A DNA stretch of 29,371 nucleotides from Spirochaetaceae bacterium (GTDB lineage: Bacteria; Spirochaetota; Spirochaetia; SZUA-6; Bin103). The notes beneath the pieces are model-generated. The model searched no databases. It was not told the DNA's origin and saw only the letters and a list, made by a program, of their open reading frames with translations. The position numbers were made by a program, and so were the translations under genes. Numbering within the stretch: the first letter of the stretch is position 1; every line of letters begins with the position of its first letter. Shown piece after piece: positions 1 to 7,201 of this stretch. The stretch covers positions 1-29,371 of the forward strand of contig JAPOQV010000341.1 in the NCBI GenBank assembly GCA_026710565.1, written 5' to 3'.

Positions 1-434
1 GCCGGCGCGCGGTCGGGGTGGCCCGCCCGCGGCCGGCGCGCGGGGGGGGGGGGGGGCGCGCCCGCCGGCCCGGCGCCGCCCGCCAGCTCGGCCAGCCGGT
101 CGACGACGGCCATGGCGTCATCCACGCCGGTGGCGACGCCGACGTTGGAGACCGCGTTGTTGATCACCATGCCGCGCACCGGCACGCGCCCGGCCAGGAG
201 GTCGGCGACGATCTGCACCGGCGCCCCGCGGAGGGTATTGCGCGTCAGCGTGGCCGCGAAGGAATCGGTCGGCTCATCTGCGAGGAGCATTGTCACCCGC
301 AACGGCAACTCCTTGCCCGGCCGTTCCGGGGGCTCGAACGCGGTGGCCGCGGTGGCGACCCCGAAGCCGGGCGGCAGGGCCCCGCGCGCCTCCAGCGCCG
401 CCATGTAGCCAGCGGATGTGTCGTAGCGCTCCAC
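1..434 (-). CDS. argJ: ArgJ-like glutamate N-acetyltransferase, N-terminal part (truncated at window edge)
   Basis: Enzyme of the arginine pathway that would move the acetyl group from N-acetylornithine to glutamate. Translation from a GTG at 434 gives VERYDTSAGYMAALEARG, then LPPGFGVATAATAFEPP, LLADEPTDSFAATLTRNTLRGAPVQI and VRGMVINNAVSNVGVA. This order matches the ArgJ N-terminus, where a 'GVFTTN..AAAPV' segment is followed by 'AIVVNSGNANA'. About 110 residues are convincing. Downstream (towards position 1) the frame enters a 15-G run at 42-56 and becomes Pro/Arg-rich with no ArgJ character, so the end is probably a contig-end artefact or frameshift. No clear Shine-Dalgarno site precedes the GTG, and the start could lie further upstream in the frame. 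Identity is by motif memory, not alignment. Confidence 0.6.
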   Translation of the reverse strand, partial: MERYDTSAGYMAALEARGALPPGFGVATAATAFEPPERPGKELPLRVTMLLADEPTDSFAATLTRNTLRGAPVQIVADLLAGRVPVRGMVINNAVSNVGVATGVDDAMAVVDRLAELAGGAGPAGAPPPPPARRPRAGHPDRAP

Positions 435-594
435 GACGCGCAGTGTAGCGTGCGGACACGGCAGTTGGCTCACAGATTTCCGGCCCGTTTGCTCCGCGTC
501 ATTGCTCGGTGACCACAAATCTGCCAATGTAGCCTCGAAGAACCGGCTCCCGGTGCAGGAGAATCCGGTCTGAGTGTCCAAGGGGAGTCTTTGC
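435..594. other. Intergenic gap between divergent argJ and the toxin-antitoxin pair
   Basis: This 160-nt gap separates the divergently transcribed argJ-like and antitoxin genes, so promoters for both should lie here. I see no convincing -35/-10 pair. A short inverted repeat ACCGG (542-546) / CCGGT (565-569) lies just before the antitoxin ribosome binding site and could be an autoregulatory operator, but 5-bp arms are weak evidence. Confidence 0.3.
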
Positions 595-873
595 ATGATC
601 GTCGCAGGCATACGGGAGACCAAGACCCGTCTCAGCAGCTACCTGGCCGCAGTGCGCGCCGGCGAGGAGGTGCTCATCACCGACCGGGGCCGGCCCGTGG
701 CGCGGATCATCCCCGAGCCGGCTCGTACGGCGTCGCTCACGGAACAGCTCGCCGGGCTGGCGGCGGCGGGGATCGTCACGCTACCGACCGAACCGGCTCC
801 GCGGGCACAGCCCACTCCGCAGCGGATCGCCGGCAAGCCGCTGTCCGATATCGTGCGCGAAGATCGCAGGTGA
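595..873 (+). CDS. Phd/YefM-type antitoxin (type II TA)
   Basis: Small 92-aa antitoxin that should bind DNA through its N-terminus and neutralise the PIN toxin encoded just downstream. The N-terminus MIVAGIRETKTRLSSYL followed by VRAGEEVLITDRGRPVARI is the Phd/YefM fold signature ('A...L...L..V..GE.v.ITrrGrpvA.l.p'). The C-terminal tail (LAGLAAAGIVTLP...GKPLSDIVREDRR) is typical of the toxin-wrapping region. The start is set at ATG 595 because AAGGGGAG (580-587) sits 7 nt upstream; a GTG at 574 would add seven residues and place this site inside the gene. The stop TGA overlaps the toxin GTG (GTGA), indicating translational coupling. Regulation is probably by autorepression of the pair, as known for the family. 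Confidence 0.88.
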   Translation: MIVAGIRETKTRLSSYLAAVRAGEEVLITDRGRPVARIIPEPARTASLTEQLAGLAAAGIVTLPTEPAPRAQPTPQRIAGKPLSDIVREDRR

Positions 874-1313
874 TCGCGTACTTCGACACGAGCGCGCTGG
901 TAAAGCGTTACGTGCAGGAGGCGGACAGCGATCAGGTGCTGGCGATCTGGTCGACGGCGCAAGCGCGGGCCGTGTCTCGGCTCGCCTTCGCCGAGACCCT
1001 TTCTGCGGCCCGACGCAAGCAACGCGAGCGACCCGAAGCCCATGCGGTCGTCGAGACATCGCTCGCGGAATTCGGGCGCGACTGGCGGACGTTCCTGATC
1101 GTGGAAATCACGGCCGATCTCGATGATCTGATCCAGCGTCTCCTTGCGGACCACGCGCTCAGGGCTGCCGATACCATACATCTGGCATCGTGCCTGGCCC
1201 TCGCGGAACGACTGTCGCAGTCAGTGGTGTTCGCGTGCTGGGATGGTGCTCTCCTGCGGGCGGCGCGCGCTGAAGGCTTGTCGACGATTCCGGACGAGCG
1301 GCCCGGCTGCTGA
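870..1313 (+). CDS. vapC: PIN-domain toxin ribonuclease (VapC family)
   Basis: A 147-aa PIN-domain endoribonuclease, the likely toxin partner of the antitoxin that ends in its start codon. The acidic metal-binding residues are all present: D6 in YFDTSALVKRY, E42 in FAETLSAARR, D101 in ADTIHLASCLA and D125 in CWDGALLRAAR. Length is normal for VapC. The GTG start at 870 overlaps the antitoxin stop by four bases (GTGA). The target RNA (often tRNA or 23S rRNA in this family) cannot be inferred. The gene ends 2 nt before the convergent end of the EEP-family gene, leaving no room for an independent terminator. Confidence 0.9.
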   Translation: MIAYFDTSALVKRYVQEADSDQVLAIWSTAQARAVSRLAFAETLSAARRKQRERPEAHAVVETSLAEFGRDWRTFLIVEITADLDDLIQRLLADHALRAADTIHLASCLALAERLSQSVVFACWDGALLRAARAEGLSTIPDERPGC

Positions 1314-1315
1314 TG

Positions 1316-2356
1316 CTACCCGCCGCGCCGCAGGAGCAGCAGGATCGGCAGGTGGTCGGAATGGCCGTCCGTGCCGATCCAGCGCCTCGGGTGACCGGTG
1401 GCGGGTGACACCAGGCCGTCGCGGATCACGGCGAACCCGCCGGGCGCGTACCAGACGCCTTCCCGGTCGAACAGTCCTGCACTCAGCAGGAAGTGGTCGG
1501 GGGTCTCCCAGGCGTCGCGGTGCACGACCGTGCCGCGGCCCCGCCCCTCCGGCTCCAGCCAGGGGCTGTACAGCACCACGCCGCCGGCCGGGGGCCGCGC
1601 GTCGAACGGCCGGCCCGTGATCGCCAGCAGCCCGGCTCGCCCGCCCGTGACGTCCGCGGTTCCGCGCGGGAGCCCGGCCAGCGCAGTCGGGTAGCCGGCC
1701 ACGGTGTGATCGTCCACGCTCTCGTTCAGGTCGCCGGCGACCAGCAGGTCGACCAGCGGGTCGGTCCGCTGCAGCTCCCGGATGCGATCGCCGAGTACGG
1801 TGGCGGCGGCGCGCCTGGCCGGCGCCGTCTCCTCCGCACCGCCGCGCTTCGACTTCCAGTGGTTGTTGAACAGGAACAGCGTCCGCCCGTCGCCGAGGTC
1901 CAGCTCCGCCTCCACGATCGGCCGCAGGTAGCGGCCGTCGTGCCACACCTGGTGCAGACGCGCGCGGAGCACCGGCAGGCGCGACAGCACCACCGGGGTC
2001 AGGGTCAGACCGAGATCGGCACCCTCGTTCGGGACGGCGACCACGTAGCCGTAGCCCAGGTCGCGCAGGCGCTCGCGCAGGTCCAGCGCGGCACTACGAT
2101 TCTCCACCTCCTGCAGCGCGAGGACGTCGGCGCCGCCGGGGTGCACGTCGCGCAGCACGGCGGCGATCCGGCTCAGGCGCGCCGCGTAGCGCGCCGCATC
2201 CCAGCGGCCTGCGCGGAACTCGTCGTACTCGCCCCCCTGCTCGACGGCGTCGAACAGGTTCTGGACGTTGTAGGAGAGCACGCTGATCGCGGGCGCTTCC
2301 GCCGCGACTCGCGCGGGCGGCGCGAGAACGAGGGAGAGGACGAGAAGCGCTGCCAT
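1316..2356 (-). CDS. Secreted endonuclease/exonuclease/phosphatase-family protein
   Basis: A 346-aa exported hydrolase of the EEP (DNase I-like) superfamily. The N-terminus MAALLVLSLVLAPPARVAAEA is a signal peptide with a likely cleavage after residue ~19. The catalytic signatures appear in the expected order: N30 in LSYNVQNLF, E83 in LALQEVEN, H166 in FNNHWKSKRGG, D209 and N211 in LLVAGDLNES, and the terminal D334-H335 in DGHSDHLPI. The HWKSK motif is seen in bacterial EEP nucleases/phosphatases of this length. The substrate (nucleic acid, phosphoinositide or sphingomyelin-like) is not determined. The start is ATG 2356 because it begins the signal peptide and follows the purC stop by 32 nt; the open frame upstream is Arg/Pro-rich shadow sequence within purC. 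It is the last gene of the minus-strand run starting at 6290. Confidence 0.85.
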   Translation of the reverse strand: MAALLVLSLVLAPPARVAAEAPAISVLSYNVQNLFDAVEQGGEYDEFRAGRWDAARYAARLSRIAAVLRDVHPGGADVLALQEVENRSAALDLRERLRDLGYGYVVAVPNEGADLGLTLTPVVLSRLPVLRARLHQVWHDGRYLRPIVEAELDLGDGRTLFLFNNHWKSKRGGAEETAPARRAAATVLGDRIRELQRTDPLVDLLVAGDLNESVDDHTVAGYPTALAGLPRGTADVTGGRAGLLAITGRPFDARPPAGGVVLYSPWLEPEGRGRGTVVHRDAWETPDHFLLSAGLFDREGVWYAPGGFAVIRDGLVSPATGHPRRWIGTDGHSDHLPILLLLRRGG

Positions 2357-2388
2357 GCCGGCTGCGGCCGGCCGGGGACGGCGCTCGC

Positions 2389-3333
2389 TCAGCCCGCGGC
2401 GGCCAGCTCCGCGGTCAGCGCGGCCGTCTCCTGCTCCGCGCTCGCGGACTCCGGCCGGAACGGGCTGCCGGTCAGCAGCGTGTACGCTTCCACGTAGCGG
2501 CGGCCAAGCTCGACGCGCAGGTCGTCCGGGATGACCGGCGGCGTCCCCTCGCCGCGGTAGCCGCGGTCGATCAGCCATTGCCGCAGGTGCTCCTTGTCGA
2601 GCGCGTGCTGCCGCTCGCCCGCCTCGAACCGCTCCCGGTAGCGGTCGGCGAACCAGTAGCGGCTGGAGTCCGGGGTGTGCACCTCGTCCGCCAGCACCAG
2701 CTCACCGTCCACGGTTCCCATCTCATACTTGGTATCCACCAGGATCAGGCCGCGCTCGCCGGCGATCCGCCTGCCCCGCTCATAGAGCGCATGCGCCGTC
2801 CGTACCACTTCAGTCCAGAGCTCCGCGGGCACCAGACCGCGCGCCGTCACCTCCCCGGCGGAGATCGGCTCGTCGTGCGCGCCGCGCTCCGCCTTGGTGG
2901 CCGGCGTCAGCAGGGGCTCCGGAAACCGCTCGTTGCAACGCATCCCGTCCGGCAGGCGGATGCCGGACACCACGCCCGTGCGCCGGTAGTCACGCCACGC
3001 CGAGCCGCTCAGATAGCCGCGCACCACGATCTCCACCGGCAGGACCCGGCAGCGGCGCACGCGCAGGGTGCGCGCCGTCACCCGATGCACCACGTGGTTG
3101 GGCACGATGTCGGCGGTGCGCTCGAAGTGGAAGAGGGACAGGCCGGTGAGCACCTCGCCCTTCCACGGGATCGTGGTCAGCACGCGGTCGAAGGCCGACA
3201 CGCGGTCGGTCGCGCAGATCAGCAGGTCGCTGCCGCACGCGACGAGGTCGCGCACCTTGGCGCGCTGCGGACGCAGCCGCTCGTCCACCGACGCCAGCGT
3301 CGCGGCCAGCGCCTCGCCGTCCGGCGGCAGCAT
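2389..3333 (-). CDS. purC: Phosphoribosylaminoimidazole-succinocarboxamide synthase
   Basis: SAICAR synthetase, the cytoplasmic step of purine synthesis that joins CAIR and aspartate using ATP. The 314-aa length matches the longer, yeast/actinobacterial-type enzyme rather than the ~240-aa form. Visible signatures are KVRDL (26-30), the substrate loop ATDRVSAFDRVL (41-52), KGEVLTGLSLFHF (58-70), VVRGYLSGSAW (103-113) and, further on, LVDTKYEMG and ADEVHTPDSSRYW. The usual 'GKVRDLY' is altered to AKVRDLV. The ATG at 3333 lies 15 nt after the clpP stop, so the two are probably cotranscribed; only a weak ribosome binding site is visible. No other pur genes are in the window. Confidence 0.95.
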   Translation of the reverse strand: MLPPDGEALAATLASVDERLRPQRAKVRDLVACGSDLLICATDRVSAFDRVLTTIPWKGEVLTGLSLFHFERTADIVPNHVVHRVTARTLRVRRCRVLPVEIVVRGYLSGSAWRDYRRTGVVSGIRLPDGMRCNERFPEPLLTPATKAERGAHDEPISAGEVTARGLVPAELWTEVVRTAHALYERGRRIAGERGLILVDTKYEMGTVDGELVLADEVHTPDSSRYWFADRYRERFEAGERQHALDKEHLRQWLIDRGYRGEGTPPVIPDDLRVELGRRYVEAYTLLTGSPFRPESASAEQETAALTAELAAAG

Positions 3334-3348
3334 CAGTTTGATGGGGTA

Positions 3349-3990
3349 CTACAGCTCTGAGCGGTTCGCGATGATCCGCGCCACCAGCCCATACTCCTGC
3401 GCCTCCTCGGCGCTCAGCCAATAGTCGCGATCGGTGTCGCGTTCGACCTTCTCCAGCGACTGGCCGGTTTCCTCGGCGATCATCTGGTTGATCTTCGCGC
3501 GCAGCTTTTCCAGCTCGCGGGCGTGGATCTCGATCTCGGTGGCCACGCCGCGGATGCCGGACAACGGCTGGTGGATCAGGTAGTGGGAGTTCGGCAGGCC
3601 GATGCGGCGCTCGCGCGGGGCGGCCAGCAGCACGATGGCGGCGGCGCTGGCGACCAGTCCCATGCCGATGGTGACCACCGGCGGGGTGACGAAGCGCAGC
3701 ATGTCGAAGATCGCGTAGCCGGCGTCGGCGTCGCCGCCGGGGGAGTCGATGAAGACCCTGATCGGGTCGTCGCCGTCCTCTTCCAGCAGGATGAGCTGCC
3801 TGATCACCCGCTCGGCGAGGCGCTTGTTGATCTCTCCCGAGAGCAGCACTGACCGGCTCTTGAGCAGCCGGCTGGTCAGATCGCCGTCGCCCTCGCCTTC
3901 GCCGTCGCGGTCACCGCGCTCCTCGTCCTGTTCCTGTTCCTCTTCTTCTTCGTCGTCCAAGCGGCGCGGCAGATCGCCCGATGAGTGCAT
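3349..3990 (-). CDS. clpP: ATP-dependent Clp protease proteolytic subunit with acidic N-terminal extension
   Basis: Serine protease subunit of the Clp complex. With the start at ATG 3990 (GGAGG exactly 5 nt upstream) it has 213 residues. The triad is S115 (GLVASAAAIVLLA), H140 (HYLIHQPLSG) and D189 (ERDTDRDYWLSAEEAQEYGL). The classic ASMxA around the serine reads ASAAA here. SPGG (83-86) and the C-terminal hydrophobic-cleft region are intact. Residues 11-37 form a highly acidic tract containing EEEEEQEQDEERG, which replaces a normal propeptide. No clpX/clpA or trigger factor gene is nearby. This suggests a second, divergent ClpP isoform, although the housekeeping role is not excluded. The gene follows apbE by 51 nt and precedes purC by 15 nt. 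Confidence 0.92.
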   Translation of the reverse strand: MHSSGDLPRRLDDEEEEEQEQDEERGDRDGEGEGDGDLTSRLLKSRSVLLSGEINKRLAERVIRQLILLEEDGDDPIRVFIDSPGGDADAGYAIFDMLRFVTPPVVTIGMGLVASAAAIVLLAAPRERRIGLPNSHYLIHQPLSGIRGVATEIEIHARELEKLRAKINQMIAEETGQSLEKVERDTDRDYWLSAEEAQEYGLVARIIANRSEL

Positions 3991-4041
3991 TCCAGCCTCC
4001 ACCGGCAATATAGCCTTGCGTTCAGCGCCGGCCAAGGAGTC

Positions 4042-5052
4042 TCAGTTGAGGCTCAGCTCGCCGACCGGAACCGGGAAGTCGTCGGTGGCGTCCGCGTTCA
4101 GCACGCCGTCCGACTCGGTGACGACCAGCGCCTGCACACCGGCATCGCCGTCGAACCAGCGGAGGCCGGCCGGGCCGGCCACGAACAGCCCGGTCGCCAG
4201 CGCGTCGGCCTCCACGGCGCGCTCGGCGATCACGGTCACGGACACCGACGCGCGCGCCGGCCAGCCGGTCGCGGGATCCAGGATGTGGTGGTAGCGGACG
4301 CCGTCGGCCTCCAGGTAACGCTCGTAGTCGCCGGAGGTGACGACGGCGCGGCGCTCGCCGGCGGCGCCGATCTCCAGGATCGCCAGCGCCGCCTCGGCCG
4401 CGCGCGGGTGCTGTAGCAGGATCCGCCAGCGGCGCTCGCCCGGCTTGAGACCGGCGACCAGCAGATCGCCGCCCGACTCGACCAGGAACCGCTCGATGCC
4501 CCGCTCCGACAGGTGGTCGGCGATCAGGTCGACCACCGCACCCTTGCCCACGCCGCCCAGGTCCACCTGCTGGCCCGGCGCCAGGGCGAGGGCGCCCGTC
4601 ACGCGGACCGTACGGTAGTCCACCAGCGAAACGGCGGACGCCAGCGCCTCGGGCGCAGGCAGCCTGCCGCCGGCGTCGAAGTCCCACAGCCGCACCACCG
4701 GCAGGATCGTCGGGTCGTAGGAGCCCTCCGTGCGGGCCGCCACGCGAACCGCATCGGACAGCACGCCGCGCAGCAGCGCCTCGCCCTCACTGCCGGCCGG
4801 CAGCGTTCCTTTCTCATTGAGAACCGCCGTCGCCGAGCCGGCCGTACGGTGGTCGAGCTGCCGGACCCATACTTCCGTGGCCGCGTGCAGTTCCTCCCAC
4901 GACGGCGCGCGGCGGGCGTACGCGGTTACCTTCACGTACGTGGACATGGACGGGAACTCGTTCCGGAACTCCCGCAGTCCGCAGCCGGCGAGCACCAGCG
5001 CTGCGGCTGCGATGGCGAAGGCGGCGCCCCCGGTCGAGCGTCCCGCGTTCAG
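4042..5052 (-). CDS. apbE: FAD:protein FMN transferase lipoprotein (ApbE family), apparent CTG start
   Basis: ApbE-type flavin transferase that covalently attaches FMN to extracytoplasmic target proteins, anchored by a lipid. The N-terminus LNAGRSTGGAAFAIAAAALVLAGC is a lipoprotein signal with the lipobox cysteine at residue 24. Family motifs are SYDPTILPVVRLWDFDAG (111-128), VDLGGVGKGAVVDL (163-176), LVESGGDLLVAG, YHHILDPATGWPA (254-266) and EADALATGLFVAG, which holds the metal/FAD residues. The usual MGT near the N-terminus reads SMSTY. At 336 aa it has normal length. The frame has no ATG/GTG/TTG ahead of the signal peptide. A CTG at 5052 overlaps the previous stop as CTGA and has GGGAGG about 10 nt upstream, so I take it as the start. 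Targets such as Rnf/NQR subunits are not visible here. Confidence 0.87.
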   Translation of the reverse strand: MNAGRSTGGAAFAIAAAALVLAGCGLREFRNEFPSMSTYVKVTAYARRAPSWEELHAATEVWVRQLDHRTAGSATAVLNEKGTLPAGSEGEALLRGVLSDAVRVAARTEGSYDPTILPVVRLWDFDAGGRLPAPEALASAVSLVDYRTVRVTGALALAPGQQVDLGGVGKGAVVDLIADHLSERGIERFLVESGGDLLVAGLKPGERRWRILLQHPRAAEAALAILEIGAAGERRAVVTSGDYERYLEADGVRYHHILDPATGWPARASVSVTVIAERAVEADALATGLFVAGPAGLRWFDGDAGVQALVVTESDGVLNADATDDFPVPVGELSLN

Positions 5053-6290
5053 ACGGCCTTCGCCTCCCAGGTCGCCAGATCCAGGCGGAAGCTGTCGCGG
5101 ATGGCCTTGAAGGCCTCCAGGGTCACGGCGACGTCCTCCTCGGTGTGGGCGGCGGTGGGGATCATCCGGTACAGGTGCACGCCGCGCGGGGTCACCGGGT
5201 AGGTAACGCCCGAGCAGAAGACCCCGAACCGGTCGCGCAGCGTCTGCAGGATCGCCATGCCGGTCTCTTCCTTGTGCGTCGGCACGTACACGGGAGTGAT
5301 CGGCGATGCGGTGTCGCCCAGCTCGAACCCCAGCTCGCGCAGGCCGTCCTGCAGCATGCGGGCGATGTGCCACATCCGCTCCCGGTACTCCGGGTGCGCC
5401 TCGATCTCGTCGAGCGTCGCCGCGAGCGCCTCGACGTACACCATCGGCAGGCTCTTGGCGAACACGTTGGAGCGGGCGTTGTAGCGGATGAAGTCGCAGA
5501 CCGCCGGATCGCCCGCGGTCACGCCGCCGATGGCCGCGAACGCCTTGGCGAACGTGCCGAAGTAGAGGTCGATGTCTTCCTGCACGCCGAAGTGCTCGCC
5601 GGTGCCCTGCCCGGTGGCGCCCATGACGCCGAAGCCGTGCGCGTCATCGCAGTACACGCGCGCCCCGTACCGCTTGGCAAGGTCGCAGATGCCGGGCAGG
5701 TCGGCCAGGTCGCCGCGCATGCCGTAGACGCCCTCGACCACCACCATGATGCCGCCGCGCTCGCGCTTGGCGGAGGCGGCGAGCTGCCGCTCCAGGCTCT
5801 CCAGGTCGTTGTGCTTGAAGGGCCGGAAGCGCCGGCCCGCCATCGCCAGCACGGTGCCGTCGATCATCGAGGCGTGCGACAGCTTGTCGATGATCACCTC
5901 GTCCAGCGGTCCGATCAGCGACGAGATCGTGCCGATCACCCCCAGATAGCCGTAGTTGAACAGCACGGCGGCGTCCTTGCCGCAGAAGGCGGCCAGCCGC
6001 TCCTCGAGGTCGATGTGCGCCTGCGTGTTGCCCGTCAGCATGCGCGACCCCATCGGCGAATAGGTGCCATAGCGCTCCAGGGCCTGCCGCGCCCGTTCGC
6101 GGATGCGCTCGTTGCCGGTGAGACCGAGGTAGCTGTTGACCGACCACATGATCACCGGCCGGCCCTGGAACACCATGTGCGGGCCCGGCGCGGAGTCCAG
6201 GATCGGCTGGGAGAAGTAGCGGTCACCGGCAGCCCGGAACCGGCCGAAATACCCTTGGTCGCCGTGACATTTTTCGAACAGATCGGTCAT
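5049..6290 (-). CDS. PLP-dependent alpha-oxoamine synthase (KBL/SPT/AONS family)
   Basis: A 413-aa pyridoxal-phosphate enzyme of the alpha-oxoamine synthase group, which condense an amino acid with an acyl-CoA/ACP. Visible family features are SVNSYLGLTGN (50-60), TYSPMGSRMLTGNT (76-89), FNYGYLGVIG (111-120), LSHASMIDG, EGVYGMRGDLADLP, the PLP-binding DDAHGFGVMG (215-224) and the Schiff-base lysine K249 in FGTFAKAFAAIGG. Glycine C-acetyltransferase, serine palmitoyltransferase-like and 8-amino-7-oxononanoate synthase remain possible; the N-terminal extension (MTDLFEKCHGDQGYF) favours a KBL/SPT-like enzyme over BioF. No tdh, bio or sphingolipid genes are adjacent. The start ATG 6290 has GAGAGGG about 5 nt upstream. 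It is the first gene of the minus-strand run and its stop overlaps the apbE start. Confidence 0.85.
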   Translation of the reverse strand: MTDLFEKCHGDQGYFGRFRAAGDRYFSQPILDSAPGPHMVFQGRPVIMWSVNSYLGLTGNERIRERARQALERYGTYSPMGSRMLTGNTQAHIDLEERLAAFCGKDAAVLFNYGYLGVIGTISSLIGPLDEVIIDKLSHASMIDGTVLAMAGRRFRPFKHNDLESLERQLAASAKRERGGIMVVVEGVYGMRGDLADLPGICDLAKRYGARVYCDDAHGFGVMGATGQGTGEHFGVQEDIDLYFGTFAKAFAAIGGVTAGDPAVCDFIRYNARSNVFAKSLPMVYVEALAATLDEIEAHPEYRERMWHIARMLQDGLRELGFELGDTASPITPVYVPTHKEETGMAILQTLRDRFGVFCSGVTYPVTPRGVHLYRMIPTAAHTEEDVAVTLEAFKAIRDSFRLDLATWEAKAV

Positions 6291-6502
6291 TGGAACCCTC
6301 TCGCGAATCCGGCGTAATGTCGTACGGACCGTTCACCGCGGGCAACGTCCGAGTCTACGGCTCGGGGCCATCGTCTCCGGGGCAGGGGAGCGCGCGTGTC
6401 GTGAGGACGCCCTGAGGTCTTCCTTTTCGAGCCGTCGGCCCTCAGGGCCGCCGTATTTTCCTGCTGGCCGAACTGAACATCTGAACGTAATATTCAGCAC
6501 CT
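6291..6502. promoter_or_regulatory. Divergent regulatory region between the oxoamine synthase and tetR
   Basis: This 212-nt gap between divergent genes must carry promoters for both the minus-strand oxoamine synthase run and tetR-era. It contains a strong hairpin CGGCCC-TCA-GGGCCG (6436-6450) and a putative operator (6474-6496, listed separately). I could not identify a reliable -35/-10 pair on either strand. Local A+T rises in the last 60 bases, as expected near a promoter. Confidence 0.45.
6474..6496. promoter_or_regulatory. Putative TetR-family operator (imperfect inverted repeat)
   Basis: TGAACAT (6474-6480) and ATATTCA (6490-6496) are inverted repeats with one mismatch around a 9-nt spacer; an overlapping perfect CTGAA/TTCAG pair occurs at 6481-6485 and 6493-6497. 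The element ends only 6 nt before the tetR ATG. Its place and symmetry fit autoregulatory binding by the adjacent TetR protein, which is an inference from position. Confidence 0.5.
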
Positions 6503-7201
6503 ATGGCACGTGTGCCGGGAATCGGGACCGCACCCGGGGGCCGCCGCGAGCAGCTCCTGCAGGCGGGCGAGCGCCTGTTCGCCGAGCACGGCTACCGTGG
6601 CGTCACCATCGCGGAAGTCGCCGCAGCGGTGGGCGTGTCGACCGGGTCGTTCTACAACCACTTCCCGGACAAGGAGACTTTCTTCGGCGCCATCCTCGAC
6701 CGCCTCACCGATCAGGGAGTGCTGCAGGCGCGCCGGGTCACCGCCCGCTTCAAGAACCCGATGAACCAGCTCAAGGCGCTGTTCCGGTTCATCACGCTGG
6801 GGCTGCGGAGCAATCCCCTGCTGCTCGCGGTCCTGACCGACGAACGGCGCTTCGGCTATCCGTCGCCGGACGAGCGCGACCGGCGGCGCCAGCGGCTGCT
6901 GCAGTCGGTCGGAGGCTTGATCGACGACATCCTTGCAGACGGCATCCGCCGCCTGATCTTCCGCGTCGGCCGCTACCATGACGCGCGCCGGCTGTTGCTC
7001 TCGATCTACGGCGCGCTGATCGCCGCCATCGACAGCGACGACTTCGAGCAACTTACCCAGGACATGCTGCTGCTGATGGACCGCGGCCTGCGACGCCGGC
7101 TGACGCTGACCGGCAGAGCCAACCGCAGGGACCGGCGGCAGGCGCGCACGCGGGAGGGGCGCACGCAGGAGGGGGGCACGCAGGAGGGGCGCGATCAATA
7201 G
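6503..7201 (+). CDS. TetR/AcrR-family transcriptional regulator with repetitive C-terminal tail
   Basis: A 232-aa DNA-binding regulator. The N-terminal TetR helix-turn-helix spans about residues 13-60: RREQLLQAGERLFAEHGYRG, VTIAEVAAAVGVSTGSFYNHF and PDKETFFGAIL. The rest is a helical ligand-binding domain (about 65-205) with no recognised ligand class. The tail (about 205-232) is Arg/Gln/Glu/Gly-rich, consisting of five-residue repeats (RTREG, RTQEG, GTQEG) encoded by three 15-bp tandem DNA repeats at 7146-7190. These repeats carry the ribosome binding site for era, so the tail may be a by-product of that signal. The ATG at 6503 follows a putative operator and has no Shine-Dalgarno site; a GTG nearby at 6512 is an alternative. 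It probably represses itself, era or the divergent run. Confidence 0.88.
   Translation: MARVPGIGTAPGGRREQLLQAGERLFAEHGYRGVTIAEVAAAVGVSTGSFYNHFPDKETFFGAILDRLTDQGVLQARRVTARFKNPMNQLKALFRFITLGLRSNPLLLAVLTDERRFGYPSPDERDRRRQRLLQSVGGLIDDILADGIRRLIFRVGRYHDARRLLLSIYGALIAAIDSDDFEQLTQDMLLLMDRGLRRRLTLTGRANRRDRRQARTREGRTQEGGTQEGRDQ
7146..7190 (+). repeat. Three 15-bp tandem repeats each containing a Shine-Dalgarno-like core
   Basis: Units are GCACGCGGGAGGGGC (7146-7160), GCACGCAGGAGGGGG (7161-7175) and GCACGCAGGAGGGGC (7176-7190). Each is exactly 15 bp and differs at one or two positions. They encode the end of TetR, and the last AGGAGG (7182-7187) lies 6 nt before the apparent era start. Confidence 0.9.

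Noticed and set aside
542..569. ACCGG/CCGGT inverted repeat as a toxin-antitoxin operator
   Set aside because: The arms are only 5 bp and such pairs occur by chance in GC-rich DNA; noted only within the gap entry.
2578..3360. Plus-strand open frame over purC
   Set aside because: It is antisense to a clear PurC and its composition (His/Arg/Gln/Val) is typical of reverse-frame shadows.
6436..6450. Perfect hairpin CGGCCC-TCA-GGGCCG as a terminator
   Set aside because: No gene ends upstream on the plus strand and only a weak T-rich stretch follows; its role is unclear, so it is not called.
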